DNA of 64,000 nucleotides from Penelope pileata (lineage: Eukaryota > Chordata > Aves > Galliformes > Cracidae), in assembly GCA_013396635.1 (NCBI GenBank), contig WBMW01005877.1, forward strand, positions 124,001 to 188,000, read 5' to 3'. Every line of letters begins with the position of its first letter. Within the stretch, counting starts at the first letter, position 1. The position numbers were made by a program, and so were the translations under genes. The notes under the pieces were generated by a model, which saw only the letters and a list, made by a program, of their open reading frames with translations, did not search any database and was not told where the DNA came from. This document shows, piece by piece, positions 35,451 to 49,041 of this stretch.

Positions 35451-38400
35451 TAAATAGTAGATCTAGAAAAGGAGAATAAAAGGGTACCACCCCTTTAAGG
35501 AGGCACTTTATATGAGGGTGAACTGTTACGTGAGGATAATCTAAACATACCACTTTCTGGAAAAAAACTGAGAAGGTGTATGATACAGGTCTATCGAGTT
35601 GGGGATTGTCTATGATATTTGTAACTCACTACTACTTATAATATGAGAAGCTGGAAGCACATGGTGACCTTCTTATCAGTATTAAGGTATGTGTTTATGG
35701 CAAAAAGACATTTTCATACAGTTTGTACGCATTGTTTAGGGGGAAAGCATATAAAGGGATCAAAGGGAGAGGATGGAAAATTATTATTTGAAGTAACTGA
35801 TGCTTTCAAACACAGTGATCTAGCAGCATTCTCTGGTTCAGGAGATCTTCATATTTCTAGCTTCTATGATGCATCGATATATTACATTGGATAAAGGCCT
35901 GAATCTTCAACTTCTCCCTGAACACCTGGTCCTTATCACTGTTAAAGAAAACAGTGATGATTTGGTCTCATCCATTAGGGAAGGTACAACAGGATCATAC
36001 TTAGTTCTGTGCAATGAGAAGTTGAAAACTGCATGCTATTTTCCTGAGATAGCAACATGTTTTAAAATGGTCAAGAATTTTCTCTTAACAGAACTTTCAG
36101 CTTCCTTTCTGACAGGAAGAAGTAAAACAAGTGTAGCAACAACAATTTTGCTCCTTATTAGGCAGTTGTAATTGCCTATAAGGGTAAGGTACAAGGTATT
36201 CTTAACCCTTATCTAAAGATGGTAGACCAGCTGCAAGGAAATTTTGCTACTTAAGCTCCCAAGCCAATTATTAGCTCCTCACTAGGCCATTCTTAGAACA
36301 GAAATTGGTTACAAGAATGAAAAAATAAAAAGAATTCAAATTTATTCTTACACCTCATTTCATGCTGTAAACACTTGAGGAAGGATCGGTGATGATACAT
36401 GAGTTTTAAACTGCTTTTCATATCAGTCCTGTGTCTTTCTTTGCCTGATGATAGAATTTCATTATGTTACAATTAAGCCTTAGTGCTGTTCCTGTTGTAA
36501 TTGGCTTCTTTCAGTTTTGCTTCTTTTTAAGAGTGTTAAAAAACTGACTTTTTAAAACCTAAACAGCATACACCAAGTACATGGTGGAGGGCTTTCAGCT
36601 AACTAGAAGATTTTGTGTGGCTGATTGGCCTCATTGAAAAGTAGACTGTAGAGTGAAAACACAATGCTATCTGGTGCAAGGCATCTATGTGAGAAAAATC
36701 ATGGAAAAGAAAAGAAACATTTTTCAAACAACCTGCAGCATGTATAAGATGTGTCTGATCACACCGCATTATTATATGCTCTTGTACCTGTGGAACAAGA
36801 GGGCAAAAATGTCTCTGCACGACATGTTTAAAGCTTTTGATGGTTTGGACTTCTTCATCAGATGATGATGACTACCGAGGCCTCAGCAGAATCATAATTC
36901 CAAGCCAAGCAAGGGGATACCAAAGTAACATCATAAAATGTTATTCAGGCACCTGTAATGTACGGTGAGGAGGTCCTCCAGCATTGTGCAAATGATAAGT
37001 AAAGAAGGTGTGATCACTGTGACTGCACTTGTGAAATAGGGACTGGTAACATCCTCCTCAACGAGAATACCCCATTACCACTTCTCTGATTCTTTTTAGG
37101 GTATGTGTTTATGCCTTATGCCAGAAGATATGTATTTATATCTTAGATGAAATAGTCAATCTTCAGTTCCTATTAAAGTTGCTTGTTCTGCTGTTTACGT
37201 ACCAGAACGGTTCAATGGTCTCAGGATTCCAGAGTCATTTGCACATTTACTGAAATACTGATTAGCACCTAATTTTGGAGGCGCAACCAGCTCTCAACAA
37301 CATATTGGTTTGTCAGATTCAGAGGGCTGATTTGCCTCATTTTAATATCATCCATATTGCAAATTATCTGAGTATATAACGGGGACATGAACTGAATTAA
37401 GTGGCTCTTTTCAAGTTGTGGCTCTGTCTTTAGTATGTAGCCAAGGCCTTTTTGAAAGCTATCAGCCAATCAAAGACGGAATCAGAATGTGAGGGGAACT
37501 CAATTCAGTAAAGATGCGAAAAGAAATAAGCCTCAAAGCATGGGATAAAAACCTTAGGTCCATAAAAGTCAATAACAAAAAATAGGCACCAGATACTGTA
37601 CTCTTTAATGGTATTAAAAAAATTATGCTACCCAGAACAGAGAACTGAAATTTTACAAGCCAAATATACACATTGCCTAATAGGTTTCTAATAGATAACC
37701 ATGTCTTTCTTTGCAAGTGCAGTTCCATCCGCCCCTTCATATCAATCATAACTAAACACAGATAGCAGAACAGTGAGTATTTTCAAAAGGCCACAGTTCA
37801 GAGTGAGTGCCTGGTGAGAGTGCAAAACAAAATGCAATAATAGCTACCAGCTGTTCTTTCACATTAGGTATATTAGAGTGACTGTTCATGAACACTTTTT
37901 TTTCTGATTGCCAAAATATAAATAAATCCCGCAAGCTACAGATAGCTATGACCTCAATGTGTGAGTACTTCTGGTAGGATTGTATGCCAAGAAAGGTCTT
38001 AGTTCATGTTTCTCACATTGAGAAATTAATCTTCAGAAATAACTACAGAGTCTTATTGAATACATCCTTTTCTTCACTTTACACACAAGCAAATAGATGG
38101 CTCCACATATGACTGAATTTGAAATACAGTACTGGATATAGTATTTTTCGATTTTGCCTTTGTTGCATATAAAAGTTTTGTTATGTTAAAGGTACAGACA
38201 AAGTTACCAGCAGACAATTTCTTTACCTCTATTGTTATACATTCATGCACTTTCTCCATCTTTGCCTGTTCTAAATGTCATTTTCAAAGGTGTTGCCTCA
38301 AGATGTTGCATTTTCTTTAGCAGCAATACTCCTTTTGAATAATCTTCTCGCTATTTCAGGGTGACAGGTTGATTTACCTGCTGAAATCTTCACATATAAT

Positions 38401-39928
38401 CAATTTCTGTAGCAAATTATCTTGGTTTGGGTCTAACACAAACGTTGGAATCAGAGATTTGCAGCAGGTATGCATAAGCTGGACTTCGTGCGAGTACTGC
38501 AGAATCCTCCCCAGCTTGTCCTTCTCTAGGAAGAAGAAATAAGAATGACATTTAGAACCAGCAAAGATGGAGAAGACACATGAACGTACAGGAACAGAAG
38601 TAAATAAATTGTCTGAGAAACTCAACAAGGACTACACAAATGAAGTTTGCAGCAGAAGACAGATGGACAGGAAGCCAGAAATGGTTTTGAAGAAAACAGT
38701 TGGGGAGGAGGGGGCAGGAGAACAATCCAAATCCTGAACAGTTAACTATGTCATTAACATAAATTAACTGGAGAACTGTAGCCATATTTCCAGCTGCCCA
38801 AATTTCTCTTCTCAGTCATGTCAACTACTATATATATGGAGTGACAAACATGCATGGTGACTAAGCTTGATCAGAGTTGCCTCTTATTCCTAATTCACTA
38901 AAATAACCTGAAGGGAGAGTTTTACATAACTAGAATTGATTGTGTTCCTTTGCTGTAGACTCAAGGAGAGCATTATCTCAACAACAATCAATTTAGGAGG
39001 AGGGAAGGAAAACTGTTGAGGTGTTATTTAAATCACAGTTAAACCTGTAGTTTGACTAACATCATTCTAATAATAAATTAGTCAGTTATCTGCCATCAGC
39101 TTTGTGTTTTGGATTAGTGCTATGGAATAATTGCCAGAATTGGCATAGAAACAAAATTAGTATTTTACACAGATGTTAAATCTGAGAAGGATGATTTAAA
39201 GTGTTATGTAATATTTATGCAGTGCTCAAACTATGTTATTTAGATTTTAAAACTGCACTTCATTCTCTCAAAATCTGTTTATTTTTATTAAACTTTAGTT
39301 CATTTTGGTAAAACTTTTCTCTGCAAGAAATATTATTTGAGAGAACCCAGAACTCATGTAAAAGAGAGCTGCAGCAATAAAATAAGCATCTATGCTAGAT
39401 GATGAGTCCAAAAACATCACATATTAAAACAGTCTTATACATTAAGGAGAAAGGAACATTTCAATTGTGCACGAAAGGATTGAATAAACCGCATGGCTAA
39501 AAATAGCAATACATTATAAGTAGATTATAAAATGTTACCACCAGTTTTTTTCTTTCATAAAGGAAAGATCAAATGCTGTAAGCCCTGAGACACAGATGCT
39601 CTGATCTGTCCAACTTCAGGCACTTAATTGAACCACCTTTTTAAGAATGCATTTCTCCTTGGCTTCTTTTATAATCAATGGTGATAGCCCAACATCTCCA
39701 AAGTGAAATTTTGTCCTATTAAGATTTGAGTCATCCTCTCAAGGCACCTGTTCCTTTTCCTTGATTAGGATGTCTAAGCTTCTAAGTTAGATGCTTCAGT
39801 TAGGTGCTTCAAGTAAAGAAAGGATTAATCTAGGTCATAAGAGATCACAGAAAACTTTTCCATGTAGCAAGAACACTCCGATAAAGATGAGCTTCATCTT
39901 CCTGCAAAGGTGTTTGCAGGAATGCCCG
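35451..39928. other. 4.5 kb without recognised genes
   Basis: AT-rich. I see no exon, RNA gene or repeat family. The open frames of 60-120 codons are overlapping and domain-free. Confidence 0.45.
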
Positions 39929-40562
39929 TGGTGCGTTGGCCTTAGCCAGCAGCCAGATGCCCATCTGGCCTCTCACCCACTGCTCTTCGCTAAACAAGGC
40001 CAGGGGAGAAAATCAGATGACAGTGTGCATGGATCAAGATAGAGGCAGTAACATCTTTTAATTACTGTCATGCGCAAAAGAGACTAAACTCAGGGAAAAA
40101 TAATTTATTTAATTCTCAATTAAAGTAGATTTGGATGTTGATACACACAAGATTGAACCCCATTCTCCCCCCACCATTCTTTCCCCAAGCTCAACTTAAT
40201 TCCTGACTCCTCTCCCTCCCCGGAACCCGCCCAGCATTACAAGGGAGATAGTGAACAGCAGGTCATGATCAGTTTGCAACAGCTCCTTCCTGCCTCTCCT
40301 TTCTTCTCTCTGCTTCAGTGTAGCCTTTCCATGGGTTACAGTTCCTTCAGAAAAGATCCACCTATACTCCTCTTCTTTCCATGGTGTTCTGCCCTTTCTT
40401 CCCCACGCTCTCCCAAAGGTGCCCACCCATGGCTGCTGGGCCTGGCTGTGCCCTGTAGTGGGGCTGCTGGAGCCATCTGAAACCGGCTGTGTCCAGCACG
40501 GGGCAGCCTTGGCCTCATCTCATGGCCCTGCTGCCAATTCCTTGTTGCATAAGCACAGCACA
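39929..40562 (-). mobile_element. Old ERVL-type avian LTR
   Basis: The stretch stands out as GC-rich. In order on the plus strand it has GGCCTTAGCCAGCAGCCAGATGCCCA, GCCAGGGGAGAAAATCAGATG, AATTACTGTCATGCGCAAAAGAGACT, CTCTCCCTCCCCGGAAC, CAGCTCCTTCCTGCC, and GCTGCC-ATTCCTTGTTGCATAAGCACAGCACA at the right edge. From memory this is the order found, reverse-complemented, in a widespread avian ERVL-type LTR, so the element is on the minus strand and about 630 bp long. I see no target duplication at these edges. The copy is diverged and older than the LTRs at 1015 and 48499, to which its left part seems distantly related. The open frames inside it are fortuitous. Confidence 0.65.
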
Positions 40563-41917
40563 ATTCCTTTTCCCAAGAAGACACAAACATGTTTTGCAAG
40601 TCACAACGGGGTTGTAGATAAATGCTTTGTAGTATAAAAGAAGTTAATGATTCAGGTGTAAGACTTTCTTCATTAATTTTCTCAGTGACAATTCATTTGG
40701 TTGTAAAGGTAAGAGTTTGTATTCTTGCCAGTGGGACTTTTTAATTCTGGATTAAATGACTATTCAATTTCCCTTGAAGGACAGCTCTCAGAGTGTAGTG
40801 TTGAGCTAAGGGTGTTCACTTTGCCATTAAACAGGCAACAACTTTCACCCTGTGCTTCCAGAACTGACAAGCCCATTTCTTTCAAAAGGCAGTTCAGATA
40901 TACCAGGGATCCAGTCCAATGCAGATACTGAACTATAATTCCACCAAAATGTAATATGTTGCATGTATGGGCGGTTTTGTCTATAGGAATACTAGCTTTA
41001 ATCTGAAATGTGTCTGATGTCTAGGGAAGAAAGAGGCAGTATGTAATATTCTGCATCCGTAGATGTAAAATGCAAGTATATTGACTGAAAATTGTTTTAG
41101 GAAAAGACCTGAAATGGCTCCATTTATACAAGGAAAAAGTAGGGTAGGTAGGTTCCTTTCCAAGGTTACATACTCATCTATATAGAAGCAGAATGATTAA
41201 GTACCTAATTGACAAATTCCACTACTGATTTTACTTTTGGTCTCTTGTGGATATTTTTTGAACATTTTGTTGGATGGTTGGAAACAAATCCCTTCTGCTG
41301 TTTCTCCAGGGAAAATGCCCTGTTGGTCTCAAGACTTCTGGAACAATCTAAAACTAGAGGTCTATCCAGCTGCTGAACTGGAAGAATTATAGGTTCTTTA
41401 CCCAGTGACGCTCAGATACAGCTTCTTTCTGGGCTCGTTTTCCCATAATAGAAAATGCTTCTGAAGATCTCTGGCCTGAATATCCTGAGACTTGGACCAA
41501 CTTTGAAAGTCATTGTGAGAAATTGTATATACTTAACTTACCAAACTGCTGGTACTGACAAGAGGAGGTGACTTCTTTTCTTTACATTCATGTTCTAACA
41601 CTATGAGGGCTATGTTCCATCAGAGCCAGATGTGACTAATGGAGTCGAATTTCAACAATACTGATACTTTAATTCATGCCTAGTTGTCATATATTATGCA
41701 ATTAATGCAACATAATCAAATAAATATTTCTTGGAAAGAGATGTTTTGGTTCTACATGAAAAGTGTTTTGTGATCATTAGCTTATTTCAAAGGGATTCTG
41801 CTTCTTGGAGGAATTAATTCAGATGCATGGGTTTCATAGAATTAGTAATCACTCTTCTTAGATGTTGCACTACAGTACTGAATAGGCCTCTTTTACAAGT
41901 GCTACCTGCTACAGAAT
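40563..41917. other. AT-rich spacer, nothing recognised
   Basis: No supported element or gene. Confidence 0.5.
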
Positions 41918-41964
41918 CATCTTAGAATCATGGAAACATTTAGGCTTGAAAAGACCCATAAGAA
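41918..41964 (-). mobile_element. CR1 3' tip (47 bp)
   Basis: AGAATCATCTTAGAATCATGG followed by AACATTTAGGCTTGAAAAGACCCATAAG is the reverse-complement form of a CR1 3' end (TTGGAAAAGACC-type motif plus octamers). It stops exactly where the hAT end begins. Confidence 0.75.
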
Positions 41965-42440
41965 CACGGGTGCCCAACCTTTTGGCTTGCCTGGGCCGCA
42001 TTGAGTAAAGAGGAATTGTCTTGGACTGCATATAAAATATATGAGATAGTTAATGCATATAACTAAGAAAACTTATTTTATTGTTTTATATTTTTGTTAA
42101 AACAAAAAAGAGCAATAAAACGTTGAAAGTAGTGGGATATTTGATCTTGTTTTTATGAAACATGCATCATTCTGGTTCAGTGGAAGTGGCTGCAATTCTT
42201 AGTGAGTTCTCAAGGTGTTTTTCATAAAATGGTCTAATTTTTGCTCTCCCTTGTAAATTTATGTTAAACATTGTTGCTTATTGCACTTTTGTGCTATAGC
42301 TCTTTTGTGTGATTATCAGTATCCGTGTGAAATCATTAGGCATACACTTAATGATGATCCAATGTTTTCTTCACACATCACTCCAGACACTAGATCTTTG
42401 AAGCATTAGATATTGGGATGGAGAGTAGAACTATTTGGAA
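41965..42440 (-). mobile_element. hAT-type DNA transposon, 3' part
   Basis: The left edge, CACGGGTGCCCAACC and then TTTTGGCTTGCCTGGGCCGCATTG, resembles hAT-Charlie terminal sequence (CAGGGGTGCCCAACC-type). About 200 bases in, the minus strand encodes a C-terminal hAT transposase block, so this edge is the 3' end of the element. The 5' part and the opposite terminus are not visible. The right boundary is a guess. The copy is old. Confidence 0.65.
42167..42271 (-). pseudogene. hAT transposase C-terminus, remnant
   Basis: A 34-codon minus-strand frame contains FYEKHLENSLRIAATSTEPE and ends at a stop. The HLENSLRIA / STEPE pattern matches the end of the hAT transposase dimerisation region (the part seen in Charlie and GTF2IRD2/ZBED-type proteins, where L-R-x-A-x-(T)-x-EP is usual). 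No longer N-terminal frame continues it without breaks, so only the last piece of the gene is preserved. Recognised from the motif, not from a search. Confidence 0.6.
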
Positions 42441-45400
42441 TGCATTTCACAAACCTGTGCACCACCGAAGAGAGAAAAAATATACATGCCAGAGCTCACT
42501 CCAAGGCTCATCGTCTGCCAGCTGGGCTTGTAAACAGTTTACAGACTTCTTGAATAAATAGTGTTGAGAAAATCTGTGAACCAAATGTCCAAATAACCTG
42601 AGGCTTAGTTTGACCAATGACCAAATAGAAGTTTTGAAGATCTGTTCTCAGCCGAAAAATGATATGAAACAATTTTCCTGTGGCTTTTGCCACCTGTGAG
42701 CCTAGAATAAACAACTCCTGTTAATTCCACTGACTGAGATGAAGTAAGATCAGATTTATTAATGTAGTTCCTAAGAAAACAGCTGAGGAAAACAGTTAGC
42801 AACTGACTGCATTGCTCAAAAAGAAGCTGTGACAACTTTTTCTGAATTAATCAATCACTGAACAGTTGTTGAAGTAAGACTGTAAAGAACCTGTTTTTGT
42901 GGGTATGCTGTACCAGTGAAAATTACTTTCTGAGGGCTCTTTTATAATTTATTTCTTCTTGCTAATCTTCTGAAATAAGATACACTCTACAAACCTTGAT
43001 TCTGTGACAGCAAGGGTCTTATTGAAGGATTACTCCTGAACAGTAGCTCAGGATAAAAATAATTTTACATCCATTGTCACAGAGCAAATGAAAAAAAAGA
43101 CACAAAACCAAATAGTAGGATTCCAAGTAAAAAAGAATGCAAAGAAAAGGAAAATTTCATATAAAATCTAGGTTTTGTAAATTAATGGACCTTGAGTTAT
43201 TCCTCACGAGAAGCAAAAATGAATTGATTAGCAACAGATTATTCTCTGATTTAGGCTTCTTGGGAGAGGAATAGCATACAGACTGAATTCACATACTACT
43301 GAAAAAAAAATGGTGAAAGCATTCAAAATTTCACTGGTCTATGCTTGAGATTCATGTAAACACATATTCTAAAGACACATAATATTTGTCCTTCAAGAAT
43401 AGTCATCACTTTGCAAACCTGATGCTTAGTCTTGTTCTACAGGCTTTTTTTTCATTTCCAAATTTAAACCCTAGAATTCGAAAATGTATTTTCTTGTTGG
43501 ATATTTTAGTGCTGAAACTTCCCATTGTCATACAAAATGCCCTTTTCTACAACCTGAAATTGGTCTAAGGTAACCATTATATGCTGTAGTGACTCATTTT
43601 CTTGAGGGCAGGATAATAGACAATAGTGAACCCAAGGCTTGTTAAAGTAACCTGTGTTTCATGCCTCAAGAGATTGCTAAAGGTTTTAGCAGTACCTCCA
43701 GACATTGCTGAAGGAATGGTGCTTTCCCTCTTTGCTGTCTTTTGGCAAGGCAACAATTGTAAATTTGACATTACACCTTTTTTTTTTTGGCTTTGTTGTG
43801 CCAAGAGGAATTTGTCAGCCTTTGCTCTCCATGACTGTATTTGTTCTTTATTTAAAATGTTCATAAGAGTTTCAAGGCCAAAGCAAAATATAGAACTCTT
43901 CAGATCATTATGTGATTTTTGGTTTTGTTTTGTTTTGTTTTTACACAGAGTGTAATTTCTGGGCTTTAGAAATTGTGCTTTTCTAGAAGAGATTTAGGAA
44001 CAGGCTTTCAGACAGAAGAAAACAATATAAATCCAGCTATATTAGAATTACAAGATAAGTTGATTCCATGTAACGTTGCAGAGAAGCTGGCTTCTGTTCT
44101 TAGAGCAGCTTTAGCTATGGTAGAAACAATCTTCACAAGGCTCTATTTCATCATCTTGAAAAAACCTATTGCAGTGAAAAGTCAAGGTAACTCAGAGAAG
44201 CAGACTAGCTAGGCCTTGAGATCTTCCTACATTTTCTAGGTAGTACATTATTGATAAAGGAGTAAAAAGTCTCTAAAAGCCTCATTTTCCCAGAAATAAG
44301 GAAACTGCTTTGGATGACATTATTATCTAAATGATAATGTCAAGTCAAAGTAGAGCATACAGCACCTACTCTTTACACGTGTCCAGAGTTCATTTAGCCT
44401 ACTTATAAGTGTGATTTTTTTATTGCTACGCAGCTTACACCTAGACAGATCAATGTTATTATCTTGTTCTTGTCTGAAATGCCGTTATTACCCCAAAGAA
44501 GATCATCACAACTTTTTTCAAGCTAATAAAATGCAGGTATTCTTGGCAGAGAAAGGTGCTCAGATTTAGTCCTTTGGGTATTTTAATCAACTTGCATTCT
44601 TCTAAAATTTTTTTTCTGCATCATCATTCAGATTTTATGATGTCCCCAGACTGAAATTTGCTCCTGCACTGATGGTGTTCTGATCCAACAGATCAGATGT
44701 CCTTGAAAAGAGCAACTAACAGCCTTAGATCAGAGATCAATTTGTTCTTTTGCTGCTAAACAGGAACTTACTACAAAGGTCCACCATTCCAGATTCTCTC
44801 ACATCAGTCCTCAAGGTCAAAAAGGAGGAGAGAGGGAGTCTGCTTAATTATTGCTCAGCTTCTCTGGCATTATGCAAAAGTGCTGAATTGTAAATGACAA
44901 ACGATTTGGTGATGTTTGCATATGAGAAAAGTTATTCTGGGAAATCAGATTATGAATATTATTGATCCCCAGGTCCCTAGGATGTGTCAGTGTTAAAATC
45001 ACAAAGCAGTGAACTGAATTTGACATGCAATATTTTCTATTCTATCTTTTCCTGGCAGATGAGTTCTTTCCTTGTTTACTAAAAAATGTCAATATCTTCA
45101 GTGCTCTTTCCTGCATGTGGTATGAGCATCTTCCTATAACATGACATTCAAGTTCTCTCTCAGAAAGAAAAAAACAATAACCCATGCAATTTTAAGGACA
45201 AGCATAAATGTCAATCACACAGGAATTTGCCAAATAGCTTTACATCCTGGAAACTTCTAAAGACAGAAGGGAAGAGGAATCACTGAGAACTACTCTTTGC
45301 AGACTGTCCTGAGTGCATTATATTCATTCAAGTAAGTACAGTAAGATTTTCTGTTCAGTGCCTATATCCACACCAGGAGCAGCTTGAGAAAAAATCTAGG

Positions 45401-48400
45401 TGGTCTGCAGTTACATGTATAATGAAAATATATCATGCTCCTTCCTGAAGCAACTAACGTTCAGTTTATCCTGTGCTCATTTATACAACAAAATCGATTG
45501 GTCTAATGTTAAAATCTTGGCAAATCACTATCACAATCCTTGTATATTCTCTCCACAAAACTGCCTGAAAAGTGTATTTCATCAGTTCAGTGGAAATTCT
45601 GTCTGTGCTTGTCACAAGCAAAAATGAAAACATCAACACTAACTGAAAAGACAAGACCACTTGTAGCTACCTTGTCTTGCTGCTGTTACTCAGGAATTAT
45701 GCTGGCCATATGACAAAATAAGAACCAGAGCTGAGAATAAAACCATTGTTCTTTACATTTGCAAGCTGTGAACTACATGTTTCCACTCCTTTTTGGCACA
45801 TACTCACAAAGGCTTACTCTTTCCCTGAGGACAGTGAAATACCATTTGTTTCAATCAGGGCATGTAAATCAGAGAGGAAAAGCTATTTAATGTAGAGGAC
45901 AAAAAAAAAAAGGCAAAAATACAGCTACATGTTCTGAGGCAGTCTGGATCCAGTAATAAAAGACAATTAGAATCACAACTTTCAGGTAAACAGAATTTAG
46001 TTACTTCTGGGCCTTTCATGGTTGAATGTAGACAGTGATAACAGCCCTAGCTCCCAAAGTAATTACTTTGTAAATATTTTTAATATGAACTGGCTAGAAT
46101 AGAGTAATTCCTGGCTGATGCAGAAGATGCAGAGTTGTTCTCAGACCTATAGAGAAAACTAGATTTCTGGTCATGCAAAGGGATTTTTGGTTGCCCAAAA
46201 TAAATAGTAATATATAATCTGAACTCTTAGACTAATTCAACAAATCTGACAGCTGTTGAGCTTTATGCTCTGGAAAAAACTCTTAGAAACACTTATAAAC
46301 AGCTGTTAAAGGACAATGCAAACCAATGTATAAGTAACTGAGCTGATACTTTAAGGAGGTATGTCTTCAGGCTGTTACCTTAAATCTTCAAAAAATTCAT
46401 CCAATTCTAGACATACTATTCTATAGGTAGACTTCAAATAATTTCATCTTAATAATAATACAATAACACTGTTCATTTGACAAATATATTTTTGTTCCTT
46501 CAGCTACCACTTGATAAAGAATATTAGAGATTTTTTCAGATTTGGGCAGCCACTAGGGTAACAAAAAAAAGTAAAAAGAAATTAAAACTTTTCAGATAAA
46601 CAAACTGTCCATCCCTGAGTCCTTAATGATGATACATTTCTTCTTTTCTGTGTATGTACTGTTCCTAAGCATCCATAGATTTTCTCCAGACTTTATTAGA
46701 TCAAGTCAAAGTTATCAGAAATCTTTACCCTTGATGTAACTGACCTTAATATTACTTCAGGAATGTGTGCAATACCTGTCTCCTCAGTCTTAAGTCATAG
46801 CTTTATTCAGCAGAGCTGTGTTTGCTCTCAATGTAATCCATGGTAAAACGCTTCAGCTGTCTGTAGACCATGGCGCAGTTTTGTGTGGCATGGTTATGTG
46901 CCCTTGGCTCAGCCGTACTGAAAAATAGCTGTTGAGCTGATATAGGATAAAGGAAAGAAGATGAGAAAAGTAAACATGAAAACAGAAGTGGAACTGTTGA
47001 AACAGTAGTAGCAATTAGAGCTAGAGAAAAGGTGTAAGATGCTGAAAAGAAGCAGTGAGTCGAATAACAACAATTCAGAAAGATCAAGTACTAGAACATT
47101 CAAAGGACCAAGGCAGGTCTGACACTTTTACATTTGAATGACGATTGTCTGGACAGAAGAGACTCATCAGTGCTTCTGCTGCTAAGCATACTTATGCTAG
47201 CATTCAATATTCCTATCTACTTGTGTGTATTTAGCCAGTAAATAATTGCTATGTACTTACAGACTATGCATAGAACTAGAATGGTACTGCTGTGGAGCCT
47301 CTGTACGAGGGAAAAGATGTCCAGATTAAAGGAATCCAATAAATGGAGGGTTACATTTGCCTGAGAATAACTTGAATCTTCAGTGAATATAGTGACATAC
47401 CTAGAAAAAGTACTCTGATTTCCAGAAGAAAAAAAAGACTCTTATGGTTTTAACAAATAGTAACAATGTTGGAGCATCGTTATATGTAATGCACAAATTA
47501 ATTTTATATTCTAAAACTTGCTCTCTAAATATTTTAAGTATTTATACTGATACACAATAACTATGTGTTGCAAGAAGTTGACTGGCATATAAATATTTTA
47601 TAAGTAAGTCCTATAGCATTTAAAGTAAATAAAAAACCTACAAAACTCTATCTTGGGTTACCTAAAACTAAAATCCCACAGGACACTTGTTTGGAACTTA
47701 AAAATATCAACAACTAATCCCATTTCAGGGAGCCTTGTGTCAATTTCTCACTCCAAAAAGAATTCAGGAAGATGTAAATTGGTTCAATCAAAGTTTGCTT
47801 TGCTTCCCAAGCACTTTTGACACAGACGGATACCAAATAAACATACAGCAATTGGGTGAAGCTGCCCTACTCCCTTCAGGATCTCTTGGGATGTGGATGG
47901 TGGGTTGACCCTGGTCAGCTGAGCACCCACAAGCTGCTTGCTCTCTCCTCCTCTCCCCAAACAGAATTGAGAGAGAATTGAAAGAGCAAAAGCTGCTCTC
48001 TGTTCTTATTTTGAGACTAGACATGCTAATTTTATTTTTTTCTCTATCTGGACTTTTCTGATCACACTATGTGGCAATCTGAAATCCTAGAGCAATGGAC
48101 ACAGTCCAGGTAAAAGTCATCTGGATTAAGTTCAAGATGTCCTGATTGCACGTATTGCACAGCATAGACTACTGAAGTGCACACAGAGAGCAAGATAAGC
48201 ATATTCTACTGTTGAGTATGTATAAGCATCTTTCTTTCGTGCTTGTAAGCTGCCTGGTATGTGTAGCGTAGAAACCCTAGCCAAGTGCATTACAGACTTC
48301 TTGTTTCCCTCCAACAGCAGCTCTTCCAATTTTATTTTTCAAAAGCTGATAAATACACAAAAATACACAATTTTGTTTGTAATATGGTGGGGGAAAACAA

Positions 48401-48498
48401 CAAGAACAGGTTAGTTTTCAAATACATCTACATTCTGTTCCTTTTCCAGATATGTCAAAGTTTCTTCTAAAAAAGCAGGCTTGAAACTACATCATATC
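42441..48498. other. 6 kb without recognised genes
   Basis: AT-rich with a GTTTT simple tract near 43919-43941 and homopolymers. No coding frame with a recognisable domain and no clear transposon. Confidence 0.45.
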
Positions 48499-49041
48499 TG
48501 TTATGGTTTGACTGAGCAGATAGCTAAGTTCCACACAGTTATTCACTCATCCTCCCCCCTCCCCAAATGGGATGGGGGAGAGAAGTAGAGAGATATGCAG
48601 TAAAATGCGTGGGTTGAGATAAATGCTATTTACTAAAATAGTAAAGAGAACAAAAGAAATAACAGTACATATATATATATATATATATATATACACAAAG
48701 AGGATACACAGAGCAAGGGCTCACAGCCAGTGGTGACCCTTCCTCCCGGCTAGCCCCTTCGGTAACGAAGAGAACCCGGAAACCCAACAAACCAATCACA
48801 TGATGTTATATGGGATGGAATAGCTCTTTGGTCAATTTGGGTCAGCTGCCCTGGTCCTGTCCCCTCCCAGTTCCCAGCTCCTTATGCCCCCCTTAACTAT
48901 TTCACTGGCAGAGGAATGCGGAAGTGAGTTATGTCCTCGGCTCCGTTCAACGCTGCCAGGATGTTATCAGTGTCTCTGAGGCACGAGATAGCTTCATACT
49001 ACACACTACAAGAAGCGTAACTTCTGTTAGAAACTAAGACA
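48499..49041 (-). mobile_element. Solo ERV LTR, copy 2 (543 bp)
   Basis: Nearly identical to 1015-1549 from TGTTATGG to AAGACA. I count roughly 18-20 substitutions in 535 aligned bases, about 96-97% identity. The 8-bp length difference is fully explained by the (TA)n tract, 25 bp here at 48669-48693 against 17 bp in copy 1. ATATC precedes the LTR (48494-48498), and TATC follows the CA end (ATATC if the last A is counted), so the target duplication is 4-5 bp. The different flanks show an independent insertion rather than a segmental duplication. Strand by the same argument as copy 1. Confidence 0.85.
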
